A DNA stretch of 64,000 bases from Paenibacillus sp. (GTDB lineage Bacteria > Bacillota > Bacilli > Paenibacillales > YIM-B00363). Where the stretch lies: positions 124,001 through 188,000 of the forward strand of contig NZ_DASQNA010000033.1 of assembly GCF_035645195.1 (NCBI RefSeq). The letters are read 5' to 3'. Shown here in pieces: positions 24,653 through 32,949 of the stretch. The notes beneath the pieces were generated by a model. That model searched no databases. It had not been told where the DNA came from and saw only the letters and a list, made by a program, of their open reading frames with translations. The first letter of the stretch is position 1; each line of letters starts with the position of its first letter. Position numbers and translations under genes: made by a program.

Positions 24653-24967
24653 GTGTCGGAACGATTGACGGAGCAGGACATCGAACGGAGGCTTGCCGCG
24701 TTACCCGGTTGGTCGCTGGAAGACGGCAAATGGCTGGTGAAAAAGGCGCGGTTCCGCTCGTATTTGGACGGCGTCGACTTCGTCTCGCGGGCAGCCCGCG
24801 CGGCGGAGCGGCTCAATCATCATCCGCTGATCGCGATCGACTATAAGCTCGTAACGCTGCGCCTTACCTCATGGCGGGCGGGAGGCATCACGGAGCTCGA
24901 TTTCGAGGCGGCCGCCGCATTCGACCGCGAACTGCCGGGGGAAGGCGGAGCCGAGTCCGCGGAATAA
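24653..24967 (+). CDS. 4a-hydroxytetrahydrobiopterin dehydratase (PCD/DCoH)
   Basis: A 104-residue pterin carbinolamine dehydratase, which recycles the pterin oxidised by aromatic hydroxylases and may serve molybdopterin enzymes. The active-site pattern E-x3-H-H-P-x5-Y-x9-W-x8-D is complete (starting at ERLNHHP). Trp stands where many homologues have a third His, a replacement accepted in the published family pattern. GTG 24653 is chosen because GGAGGGG lies six bases upstream and the length then fits the family; the frame upstream to 24578 overlaps the promoter. Its presence in the same window as a pterin-cofactor gene cluster is only suggestive. Confidence 0.88.
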   Translation: MSERLTEQDIERRLAALPGWSLEDGKWLVKKARFRSYLDGVDFVSRAARAAERLNHHPLIAIDYKLVTLRLTSWRAGGITELDFEAAAAFDRELPGEGGAESAE

Positions 24968-24984
24968 CGACATCTCAGCGCCAG

Positions 24985-25010
24985 GCGGCCGAATCTTCGG
25001 CCGCTTTTTT
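24985..25010 (+). terminator. Intrinsic terminator
   Basis: A perfect 9-bp stem GCGGCCGAA/TTCGGCCGC (24985-24993 with 24996-25004) with a two-base loop and TTTTTT. Confidence 0.88.
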
Positions 25011-25116
25011 CGCGCGCGTGTCGGGAACCATTTTTCCCCAGCCTGTAACCTTCGGCCGTCCCGTGCGTCTAATGTAAGAAGTACGAAAGAAACGGACAAA
25101 GGGGTTTGGAGAATTC

Positions 25117-27498
25117 GTGCAAACACATTGGATTACGCATGCCGCCCGATGGACGATCGCGGCGGCCGTCGCCTTAGCGGTTTGTTGGACGAGCGTCTTC
25201 GGGGCGGCCGCCGGCGCGGACGCGGCGAGAGAACCGCTGCAAGTATCCGTCGAAGCAGGGTACGGCGGCAGCGCCAAGGAAGGCCGATGGTTTCCCGTGA
25301 AGGTGACGCTCTCGAATCCCGGCGACGACGTGTCGGGAGAATTGGCCTTGTATTCGGAGGGCGAGAGCGGCAATGTCGCCTACGCGAAAGCGGTCGATCT
25401 GCCGCGGGGCAGCACGAAAACGGTATGGTTCGCGCTTCCGGGGCGACCTTCGCATGTAGGCGGACAGCATCTCGTTTTCCATGAAGGGGGCGTCGAGCGC
25501 GGGAAGGAAGTGCCGTTCGCGCAAGGCAAAGCGTCGGTCGCGCCGTTGATGGCACCGGCGGACGCGCTGTTCGTCGGCGTGCTCGCCCGCGACCCGGATA
25601 CGCTCAATTTCCTCACGTTGTTCAATCAACGGGGCATGCAGGTGGACACGACGCATTACACGGTCGATTCGTTCCCTTGGGACGCGACGATGCTCGACGG
25701 CCTCGATGTCGTCGCGATTAACGACGCCGCCGTCGATACGCTGACCGAAGCGGAGGCGTCCGAGCTGCGGGCGTGGGTCGCCCGCGGCGGCCGGCTTCTC
25801 CTCGCCGGCGGAGCGGGCTTTGCGAAAGCGGCGGCGCTTTCGGCGCTGTCCCCTGTCGATGTGACCGGAACGGCGGCGGTGACGGCGCTGCCTTCGTTCG
25901 AGGAGGCGGCGGGCGAGCGGCTCGCGTTCGCGTCCCCGTTCACCGTGTCCGCGGGCACCGTCCGCGAAGGCGAGACGCTGTTCGAGGAGGACGGGATCCC
26001 GCTCGTCGTGACCGATCGATACGGATCGGGCCAAGTGACGTACATCGCATACGATTTGGCGCTGCAGCCCCTTGCCTCATGGAGCGGCAATTTGAAGCTC
26101 TGGGAGCGCATATTAGAAGGCTCGCTTCCGTATGGTTCCGGAGCGCAGCAAGGGAAGTACGTGTATATGGACGGTACATGGGAAATGGAGCGGGCGCTCG
26201 ATTATTTCCCGCAGTTCGTCCCGCCGGCGTTCGGCTCGTTGGCGCTTTTGTTTTTGCTGTACGCGGTGGTGATCGGGCCGCTGTTGTACTTCGTGCTGAA
26301 GAAGCTGGATCGCCGCGAATGGGCATGGTTCGCCATCCCGGCGCTCGCGATTGCGACGAGCGGGATCATTTACGGCGTCGGCGCGTCCGGCCGCGGGAAC
26401 GCGCTGGCGCAAACGCTCGCGATTCAAGAGCTGGACGGCGAAGGCGGAGCGACCCGGACGGCGTCGTCGTCGGTGTTCGTGCCGAACGGCGGGCGTTATT
26501 CGCTTCGATGGGAAGGGGAACGCGCCGTCACGGTCCATCGGTGGAACGAAGGCGTCGGCGCAGGGAACGGCGGCGAGGCCACCGCGATCGTCCGCGCCGA
26601 CGCGGATCGCACCGCGGCCACGTTCCGCAACGTGCCGTATTGGTCGATCAAGAAAGCGTATGTCGCGGAAGAGACCGTTCCGGACGCCGGCGCGATTACG
26701 TATTCGCTTCGCCTCGAAGCGGGCGCCATCGTCGGCGAGGTCGCGAACGAGACGCCTAATGATCTATACGAAGCTGGCGTGCTGTACGGCGATCAATGGG
26801 CGAGAATCGGGGAGCTGCCGCGCGGCGAACGCCGGACGTTCCGCCTCTCGATCGGCGCCGTTCAGATGGCGCATTCCGACCTCGGCGGCATCGTGCTGCC
26901 GTACGGCGGCAGCGACGAGCAGCTGCGGGAACGCGCGCTGCTGAACGTCTACGCCGATACGCTGCGCAATCGCGCTCGGGGCGGCGCCGCAGCCGCGCCG
27001 GTGTTTCTCGGCTTCGCCCGCGGCGACGATCCGTTGTTCGCCGTGGAAGGAATCTACGCGGACGCGACGCGCATCGATTTGTACGCGCAGCCGCTCGCCT
27101 TCGATTATGAACAGAACGGCAGGCTGATGATTCCGGGCGGCGCCGTGCAGCCGTACGTGGAGAGCAGCAGCTTGACGTATGGGCATGGGTACGGCACCGG
27201 CAGCATCGACGCCGGCGCCGGCAGCTTCGTCCTCGCGTACCGGCTCCCGCAGCGCGCGAATTGGGCGTACGAGAAAGTGACGCTGAACGGAAGCGTCCAG
27301 GCACCGTTCTCGCTCGAGCTGTGGAATGAGCGAAAGCAAGCGTGGGAGCCGCTCGCCGGAGCGCAGGCGGAGCTCGAAGGGGAGCGGCTCGCCGAGGCGC
27401 TGACGTCCGACGGACGGATCCGTTTGCAAGCGTCTAGCAACCAGGGCGGCGTCTTCATGTTCCCGCAGCTGGCGGCGGAAGGGAGAGTATTGCCGTGA
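25117..27498 (+). CDS. Membrane protein with GATase1-like domain, first gene of the MoxR-vWA operon
   Basis: A 793-residue exported membrane protein. Order: signal/anchor helix (about 10-32), a beta-sandwich-like region, a glutamine-amidotransferase-like alpha/beta region (about 145-290, with DGLDVVAINDA and LRAWVARGGRLLLAGGAG, but no catalytic Cys), two membrane helices (about 368-390 and 397-416), then a long beta-rich C-terminal part. No enzyme residues are evident, so a structural or ligand-sensing role is likely. GTG 25117 follows GGGGTTTGGAG. Its stop overlaps the GTG of the ABC ATPase gene, tying it to the eight-gene operon. Specific function unknown. Confidence 0.82.
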   Translation: MQTHWITHAARWTIAAAVALAVCWTSVFGAAAGADAAREPLQVSVEAGYGGSAKEGRWFPVKVTLSNPGDDVSGELALYSEGESGNVAYAKAVDLPRGSTKTVWFALPGRPSHVGGQHLVFHEGGVERGKEVPFAQGKASVAPLMAPADALFVGVLARDPDTLNFLTLFNQRGMQVDTTHYTVDSFPWDATMLDGLDVVAINDAAVDTLTEAEASELRAWVARGGRLLLAGGAGFAKAAALSALSPVDVTGTAAVTALPSFEEAAGERLAFASPFTVSAGTVREGETLFEEDGIPLVVTDRYGSGQVTYIAYDLALQPLASWSGNLKLWERILEGSLPYGSGAQQGKYVYMDGTWEMERALDYFPQFVPPAFGSLALLFLLYAVVIGPLLYFVLKKLDRREWAWFAIPALAIATSGIIYGVGASGRGNALAQTLAIQELDGEGGATRTASSSVFVPNGGRYSLRWEGERAVTVHRWNEGVGAGNGGEATAIVRADADRTAATFRNVPYWSIKKAYVAEETVPDAGAITYSLRLEAGAIVGEVANETPNDLYEAGVLYGDQWARIGELPRGERRTFRLSIGAVQMAHSDLGGIVLPYGGSDEQLRERALLNVYADTLRNRARGGAAAAPVFLGFARGDDPLFAVEGIYADATRIDLYAQPLAFDYEQNGRLMIPGGAVQPYVESSSLTYGHGYGTGSIDAGAGSFVLAYRLPQRANWAYEKVTLNGSVQAPFSLELWNERKQAWEPLAGAQAELEGERLAEALTSDGRIRLQASSNQGGVFMFPQLAAEGRVLP

Positions 27499-28421
27499 TC
27501 GACATTCGGGATTTGACCAAAACGTTCGGCGGGTTTACCGCCTTGAACGGGTTGACGCTGTCCGTGGAGAAAGGGACGGTGTTCGGGTTCGTCGGCCCGA
27601 ACGGCGCCGGGAAGTCGACGACGATGTCGATTCTCGCGACGCTCCTGCTGCCGACATCCGGCACGGCGAAGGTCGCCGGCGTCGACGTGACGGAACGTCC
27701 GCACGAGGTGCGGCGGCTGATCGGATATATGCCCGATTTCTTCGGGGTGTACGACAATTTTAAGACGACCGAGTACTTGGATTTCTACGGTGCGAGCTAC
27801 GGCATTCCGCGCGCGGAGAGGGCGAAGCTCATCCCGGAGCTGCTCGAGCTCGTTAATTTGGCGGATAAGGCGGACGTTTACGTCGATTCGTTGTCGCGGG
27901 GGATGAAGCAGCGGCTGTGCCTCGCGCGCTGCCTCGTGCACGATCCGGAGCTGCTCATTCTCGACGAGCCGGCGTCCGGTCTCGACCCGCGCGCCCGCAT
28001 CGAAATGCGCGAAATTTTGAAGGAATTGAAAGCGATGGGGAAGACGATCCTTATTTCTTCGCATATTTTGCCGGAGCTCGCCGAGATGGTCGACGAAATC
28101 GGAGTCATCGAGAACGGCGAACTGCTGGCGAAAGGGAAAGTGACCGACATCCAGCAGCGCATGCGGGCGAAGCGGGTGCTGCACGTCCGCCTGCTCGAGC
28201 GCGAAGCGGAAGCGGCCGCGATGCTGAAAGAGCAGCCCGACGTCGCGTTGGTGCAGCAGGACGCGTCCGGCATTCACGTCCATTTCGCCGGCGCCGACGA
28301 GGGGCAGTGGCAGCTGCTGGAGCGGCTCGTGGCCGCCCGGTTCAAAGTCGTCTCGTTCAGCGAGGCGCAGACCGATTTGGAGGACGTGTTCCTCGAAATT
28401 ACGAAAGGAGCGCGAACATGA
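27495..28421 (+). CDS. ABC transporter ATP-binding protein
   Basis: A 308-residue ABC ATPase of the ABC-2/NatA class. Walker A GPNGAGKSTT (near 35), signature SRGMKQRLCLAR, Walker B LLILDEPASGLDP and the H-loop region LISSHILPEL are all intact. It starts at GTG 27495, overlapping the previous stop, and its own stop overlaps the permease ATG (ATGA). Within this operon it presumably powers the adjacent permease; the substrate is unknown. Confidence 0.93.
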   Translation: MIDIRDLTKTFGGFTALNGLTLSVEKGTVFGFVGPNGAGKSTTMSILATLLLPTSGTAKVAGVDVTERPHEVRRLIGYMPDFFGVYDNFKTTEYLDFYGASYGIPRAERAKLIPELLELVNLADKADVYVDSLSRGMKQRLCLARCLVHDPELLILDEPASGLDPRARIEMREILKELKAMGKTILISSHILPELAEMVDEIGVIENGELLAKGKVTDIQQRMRAKRVLHVRLLEREAEAAAMLKEQPDVALVQQDASGIHVHFAGADEGQWQLLERLVAARFKVVSFSEAQTDLEDVFLEITKGART

Positions 28422-29284
28422 ACCTTCGGTCGCGATGGATCAACCCTGTGCTGGAGAAAGAGTTTCGGCTGCGCATGCGAACGGTCCGTTCGCCGCTCGC
28501 GCTGCTTGCGTACCTTGCGGTCATCGGGCTGCTGGCGTTCGCTTATTTGTACGTGGAATCGCAGAACCGCGGGCCGAACGGTTTTACGCCGGAGGCGAGC
28601 CGATTTTTGTTTTATTTCTTGAGCGGCGCGCAGATGGTGCTCGTCTGCTTCATGGCTCCCGGTCTTACGGCCGGCGTCATCAGCGGGGAGCGGGAGAAGC
28701 AGACGCTCAGCATGCTGCTCACGACGCAGCAAAGCTCGGCCGCGATCATTCTTAGCAAGCTGGCGGCTTCGCTCAGCTTTATGCTCTTGGTCGTGTTTAC
28801 GACGCTGCCGATTTACAGCATCGTGTTTTTGTACGGCGGCATTTCCCCGGCTCAGCTGCTGTCGGTCTTCGGCTTTTACGTGCTCGTCATGCTCATGCTC
28901 GGCTCGCTGGGCGTCATGTTCTCGACGCTGTTCCAACGAACGGTCGTCGCCGTGATCGTGACGTACGGCAGCGGTCTGTTCCTGTACGTGCTTACGGGGC
29001 TAGCCGCATTGTTTCTTATGGCGGTGTCGGGCGCGCAGCTGCGGTACGAAGCGGGGTTCCTGCTCGGCTTGAATCCGCTCTCGGCCATGATCGGGCTGTT
29101 CGAGCCGAGCTTTACGAACGAGTTTTTCCGAGGATCGCTCGCCGGTTTGCAGATGTGGCATATTTTCGTGTCTTCGCATCTCGTCATCGCGGCGTTCGCC
29201 GTCTGGACGGCGGTGCGAAAGCTGCGTCCGGCCGCGCGCGGCCGCAAGACGGCTCAGCCTGCTTCCGAGCCGTCTGCGAAGTGA
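28418..29284 (+). CDS. ABC-2 type permease
   Basis: A 288-residue permease with six hydrophobic helices. The N-terminal INPVLEKEFRLRMR cytosolic segment and VISGEREKQTLSMLLTTQ after helix 2 are typical of ABC-2 exporters. It partners the ATPase encoded four bases upstream. ATG 28418 follows GAAAGGAG. A basic tail ends the protein. The next gene begins 49 bases later with its own GGAGGGGAAGG, probably on the same message. Confidence 0.92.
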   Translation: MNLRSRWINPVLEKEFRLRMRTVRSPLALLAYLAVIGLLAFAYLYVESQNRGPNGFTPEASRFLFYFLSGAQMVLVCFMAPGLTAGVISGEREKQTLSMLLTTQQSSAAIILSKLAASLSFMLLVVFTTLPIYSIVFLYGGISPAQLLSVFGFYVLVMLMLGSLGVMFSTLFQRTVVAVIVTYGSGLFLYVLTGLAALFLMAVSGAQLRYEAGFLLGLNPLSAMIGLFEPSFTNEFFRGSLAGLQMWHIFVSSHLVIAAFAVWTAVRKLRPAARGRKTAQPASEPSAK

Positions 29285-29333
29285 TCGCTGCCGATCGATT
29301 AAGCTGTATGCGCATGGGGGGAGGGGAAGGTTT

Positions 29334-31004
29334 ATGTCATCGGCGGCCGAGCGATTCGTGAAGCTTGTTGCCGGCGTTCGCGGACGACTGATGAGGCAGC
29401 GGCTCGTCCGATATGCGGCGCGCGGGTTCGCGGCCGGCGCGGCGGCGGCCTGCGCGCTCGGCGCGGCCGGCTTCGCGCTGCCGATCGCGCATTATCGGCT
29501 GGCGGGAGCGCTGCTGCCTGCGGCGTTCGCTTTGGCGGGCGCGGCGGCCGCCTGCTTCCGCCGGCCGACGCTCGAGGACGCCGCGCGGGCGATGGACCGC
29601 CGCGGCGGTCTCGAGGAGCGAATCGCGACGGCGCTCGCCTACCTCGGCGACGACGGCCCGATCGCCCGGCTGCAGCGGGAGGAAGCGCTGCGGCGCGCGG
29701 AGGCGTTCGCGGCCGCGGCGCGCGAGCGGCTGCCGAATCCGCCGCTAGGGCGGACGATCGGTTCGGCGGCCGCGGCGCTGCTCGCGTTCGCGCTGCTGGC
29801 GTCGCTGCCGAACCCGATGGACGGCGAGCTCGCGCGTCGCGCGGCGGAGCGGGAGGCGGTCGCGGATATGACCGAGGAGGCAGGGCGGCAGCTCGACGAG
29901 CTTCGTTCCGCCGCGCTGCCGCCGCTCGAGCGGGAGGCGCTGGAGCGCGAGCTGTCGGCGTTGGAGGCCCGTCTGAGCGACGCTCCCGCGTCCGCTGCGG
30001 CGCTCGAAGCGCTCGAGGAGGCGTTGGAGCGGCTTCGGGACATGGAGCGGCTTGCGGCGGCGGAGGCGGCTTCGGCGGAGCGGTGGCGGGAGCTGGCGGC
30101 TAGCCATCCGGCGCTGGCGGCGCTCGCCCGGCGGGATCTCGACCGCGCGTCGGCGGATGCGGCGCTCGCGCAGCTGCGCGGCGAGGCCGCGCGGATGACG
30201 CCGGAGCAGAAGGAGCGGCTCGCCGCGGCGCTGGAGGAGCTCGCCGCCTCCGCGGCCGCGCCGGACGCCGAAGCCGAGCGCAGGCTGCGGGAGGCGCTGG
30301 AGCGCCTGGCGGCGGAAGCGCGCGGCGCGGTAGGCGCGTCGGGCGAGATGGACGCGGAGGCGCTCGCGGCGGTGCGGGACGCGCTGCTCGCGGCTGCGGC
30401 GTCGCAGGCTGCGGCGCAGCGGCTGGCGGAAGCGGCCGCGCAGGCGGGCGCGGGGCTCGCCGCGGCGGGGCTCGGCGCGGCCGAAGGGCTGTCAGCCGCG
30501 GGGGCGGCGCTGCCGGCGGATTGGCGCGCGGACGGCGCTGCCGCTCGCGCCGCCGAAGCCGCGGTCGCAGGCGCGGCGGACGGCGTCGAGACGGCGGAAG
30601 GCGGAAGCGGCGGTCAAGGCGCAGGCGGTGGAACCGGCGGAAGCGGCACAGGCAGCGGAACCGACGGAAGCGGCGCAGGCGGCGGAACCGGCGCGGGCCG
30701 CGGCACCGGCCCGGGAGGCTCCGGGGCAGGCGTCGGCGCCGGCTCGCGGGAGCTGGTCAGCACGCCGCGCGCGGCGAACGGCGGCGGCTCGCCGTCCGTC
30801 GATTCGGGACCGGTGCGCGGCGGCGGCGGCGACATTTCGGAAGGCGGCAGCGCTCCGGCGCTCGACGGCGCGGCGCGACCGTACGAAGAGGTGTTCGCGG
30901 AATACGAAGCCGAAGCGGCGCGTTCCTTGCCGCGGTCGACGCTGCCGCAAGGGATGCAGGAGCTCGTCCGCGATTATTTTACGGAAATTCAACCGAACCG
31001 GTGA
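29334..31004 (+). CDS. Ala-rich coiled-coil membrane protein (DUF4175-like)
   Basis: A 556-residue protein. Two N-terminal hydrophobic helices (about 28-48 and 53-72), a short cytosolic segment with EDAARAMDRRGGLEERIATAL, a third helix (about 140-160), then some 270 residues of Ala/Glu/Arg-rich heptad-like sequence suited to long coiled coils, a Gly/Ser/Thr low-complexity linker (about 420-480) and a conserved-looking end (EVFAEYEAEAARSLPRSTLP). The layout resembles DUF4175-type proteins that accompany MoxR and vWA genes. High Ala content makes similarity searching unreliable. It could be a scaffold between the membrane and the MoxR ATPase (inference). Confidence 0.82.
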   Translation: MSSAAERFVKLVAGVRGRLMRQRLVRYAARGFAAGAAAACALGAAGFALPIAHYRLAGALLPAAFALAGAAAACFRRPTLEDAARAMDRRGGLEERIATALAYLGDDGPIARLQREEALRRAEAFAAAARERLPNPPLGRTIGSAAAALLAFALLASLPNPMDGELARRAAEREAVADMTEEAGRQLDELRSAALPPLEREALERELSALEARLSDAPASAAALEALEEALERLRDMERLAAAEAASAERWRELAASHPALAALARRDLDRASADAALAQLRGEAARMTPEQKERLAAALEELAASAAAPDAEAERRLREALERLAAEARGAVGASGEMDAEALAAVRDALLAAAASQAAAQRLAEAAAQAGAGLAAAGLGAAEGLSAAGAALPADWRADGAAARAAEAAVAGAADGVETAEGGSGGQGAGGGTGGSGTGSGTDGSGAGGGTGAGRGTGPGGSGAGVGAGSRELVSTPRAANGGGSPSVDSGPVRGGGGDISEGGSAPALDGAARPYEEVFAEYEAEAARSLPRSTLPQGMQELVRDYFTEIQPNR

Positions 31005-31018
31005 ACCGAGGAGGAGCC

Positions 31019-32008
31019 ATGATCGAATCGATAGCGCAATGGGAAAAACTGCAGGAAGCCGCGGCGGCGATCCGGGAACAAATCGGCCGGGTCGTGGTCG
31101 GGCAGAAGGAAGCCGTGGAGCAGCTGCTGTGGTGTTTGTTCGCCGGCGGTCACGCGATTCTCGAAGGCATCCCGGGCCTCGGAAAAACGATGCTCGTCAA
31201 AACAGTCGCCGAGGCGGTCGATTTGTCGTTCTCGCGCATTCAATTTACGCCGGACCTCATGCCGGCCGACATCACGGGCACGAACTTGATTCAATTCGGG
31301 GAACGCGGCGAAACGTCGCACCGGTTTCAGCCGGGACCGATTTTCGGTCATCTCGTGCTGGCGGACGAAATCAACCGCGCGACGCCGAAGACGCAGAGCG
31401 CGCTGCTCGAGGCGATGCAGGAGCGGACGGTCACCGTCGGCTCCGTCACTCGGGAGCTGCCGCGCCCGTTCTTCGTGCTGGCGACGCAAAACCCGCTCGA
31501 GCAGGAGGGGACGTATCCGCTGCCGGAAGCGCAGCTCGACCGGTTCCTCGCGAAGCTGATCGTCACGTATCCGTCGCGCGAGGAGCTGAAGGAAATCGCC
31601 CTGCGCACGACGGCGGCGGATGCCCCGCAGGTTCGGAAAGTCGCCGACGGCGCGGCGATCGAAGCCATACAGGATACCGTCAAAAGGCTGCTCGTCGAAG
31701 GCGAAGTGCTCGATTACGCCGTCCGGCTCATCATGGCGACGCATCCCGCCGAGCCCGAAGCGCCGGAAGCCGTGAAGCGGTACGTCCGGTACGGCTCCGG
31801 TCCGCGCGGCATCCAGGCGCTGCTGTCGCTCGCGAAGGCGCGCGCGTTCGGCGCCGGACGAATGAACGTGTCGTTCCACGACATCGAGCAAGTCGCGCTG
31901 CCGGCGCTGCGGCACCGCATCTTCCTGACGTTCGAAGGGGAAGCGAGCGGCATGACGACGGACGCCGTGCTCCGCGAACTGCTGGCGTCGCTCGGAGGGC
32001 GCGCGTGA
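31019..32008 (+). CDS. MoxR-family AAA+ ATPase
   Basis: A 329-residue ATPase. Walker A GIPGLGKTMLVK (near 49), Walker B LVLADEINR, sensor 1 TQNPLEQEGTYPLPEAQLDRF and the AAA lid are intact. MoxR proteins act with vWA-domain partners as chaperones that insert metals or remodel complexes. ATG 31019 follows GAGGAGGAG. The stop overlaps the GTG of the DUF58 gene (GTGA), the classic MoxR-DUF58 pairing. Confidence 0.95.
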   Translation: MIESIAQWEKLQEAAAAIREQIGRVVVGQKEAVEQLLWCLFAGGHAILEGIPGLGKTMLVKTVAEAVDLSFSRIQFTPDLMPADITGTNLIQFGERGETSHRFQPGPIFGHLVLADEINRATPKTQSALLEAMQERTVTVGSVTRELPRPFFVLATQNPLEQEGTYPLPEAQLDRFLAKLIVTYPSREELKEIALRTTAADAPQVRKVADGAAIEAIQDTVKRLLVEGEVLDYAVRLIMATHPAEPEAPEAVKRYVRYGSGPRGIQALLSLAKARAFGAGRMNVSFHDIEQVALPALRHRIFLTFEGEASGMTTDAVLRELLASLGGRA

Positions 32009-32907
32009 GCGCGGAGCGGCTCGGCCTCGACGCCGAAGCGCTCGTCCGGCTCGAACGGCTGTCGATCGCGGCGAACGTCCGCGTTCGCGGGGCGGCGCTC
32101 GGGAAGCGTCGATCGCGCCGGACGGGCTCGTCGCTCGATTTCGCCGATTATCGGCTGTACGCGCCGGGCGACGACGTCCGTCAAATCGATTGGAACGCCT
32201 ATGGCCGAAGCGGCAAGCCGTTCGTCAAGCTGTTTCACGACGAGCAGGAGCTTCCGCTGCGGCTGTGGGTCGATGCATCTGCGTCCATGAACACGGGCGA
32301 AGACGCGTTCGGCGGCGGCAATAAGCTGGCGTACGCCAAACGGCTGGCCGCCTGCGTCGGGTATTTGGCGCTGTGCGGCTTCGACCGGGTGTCCGCCTTC
32401 GCGTTCGGCGGGGAGACGGCGGCGGAGCTGCCCCCGCAGCGCGGCAAAGGTTCGGCGCAGCGGCTGTTTCGGTTTCTGGCGGACGTCGAGCCGGGGAAGG
32501 AAGGCGACTTGTACCGGTCGCTGGCGCAGCCGAAGGCGCTGCCGCGCGGGCCGGGAATGACGTGGATTTTTTCGGATTTCTTGTACGAATCCGGCATCCG
32601 CGAAACGTTGAACGTGCTGCTCGCGGCGAAGCAGGAAATCGTCGTCGTTCAGGTGCTGTCTCCGGAAGAGCTCGATCCGCGCCTTGCGGGGGATGTGCGC
32701 CTCGTCGACGTCGAAACGGACGCGGGCAAAGAGGTGTCCGTATCGCCCCGAGTGCTCCGCTCGTACCGCGAGGCGCTCGAGGCGCACGTCGGCTCGCTGA
32801 AAGCGTACTGCCGCGAGCGGCATATCGCGTACGCGCTCGCTTCGACGGACGTTCCGGCGACTGCATGGGTTACGTCCACGCTGCGCGGCGCCGGCGCGCT
32901 CGCTTGA
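32005..32907 (+). CDS. DUF58 domain protein
   Basis: A 300-residue soluble DUF58 protein, a vWA-like partner of MoxR. The defining stretch is visible: LDFADYRLYAPGDDVRQIDW, then AYGRSGKPFVKLF and a MIDAS-like DASASM (DxSxS). It is coupled to the MoxR gene by a four-base overlap. DUF58 proteins are thought to recruit clients to MoxR. No signal peptide is seen. Confidence 0.93.
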   Translation: MSAERLGLDAEALVRLERLSIAANVRVRGAALGKRRSRRTGSSLDFADYRLYAPGDDVRQIDWNAYGRSGKPFVKLFHDEQELPLRLWVDASASMNTGEDAFGGGNKLAYAKRLAACVGYLALCGFDRVSAFAFGGETAAELPPQRGKGSAQRLFRFLADVEPGKEGDLYRSLAQPKALPRGPGMTWIFSDFLYESGIRETLNVLLAAKQEIVVVQVLSPEELDPRLAGDVRLVDVETDAGKEVSVSPRVLRSYREALEAHVGSLKAYCRERHIAYALASTDVPATAWVTSTLRGAGALA

Positions 32908-32949
32908 TTTGACGCCGAGCAACTTTGTGAACGAAAGGAGGGATCCGCC

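Noticed and set aside
24653-24967. Pterin dehydratase missing its third active-site histidine
   Set aside because: Trp at that position is accepted in the published family pattern and all other positions of the pattern fit, so this is not evidence of an inactive enzyme.
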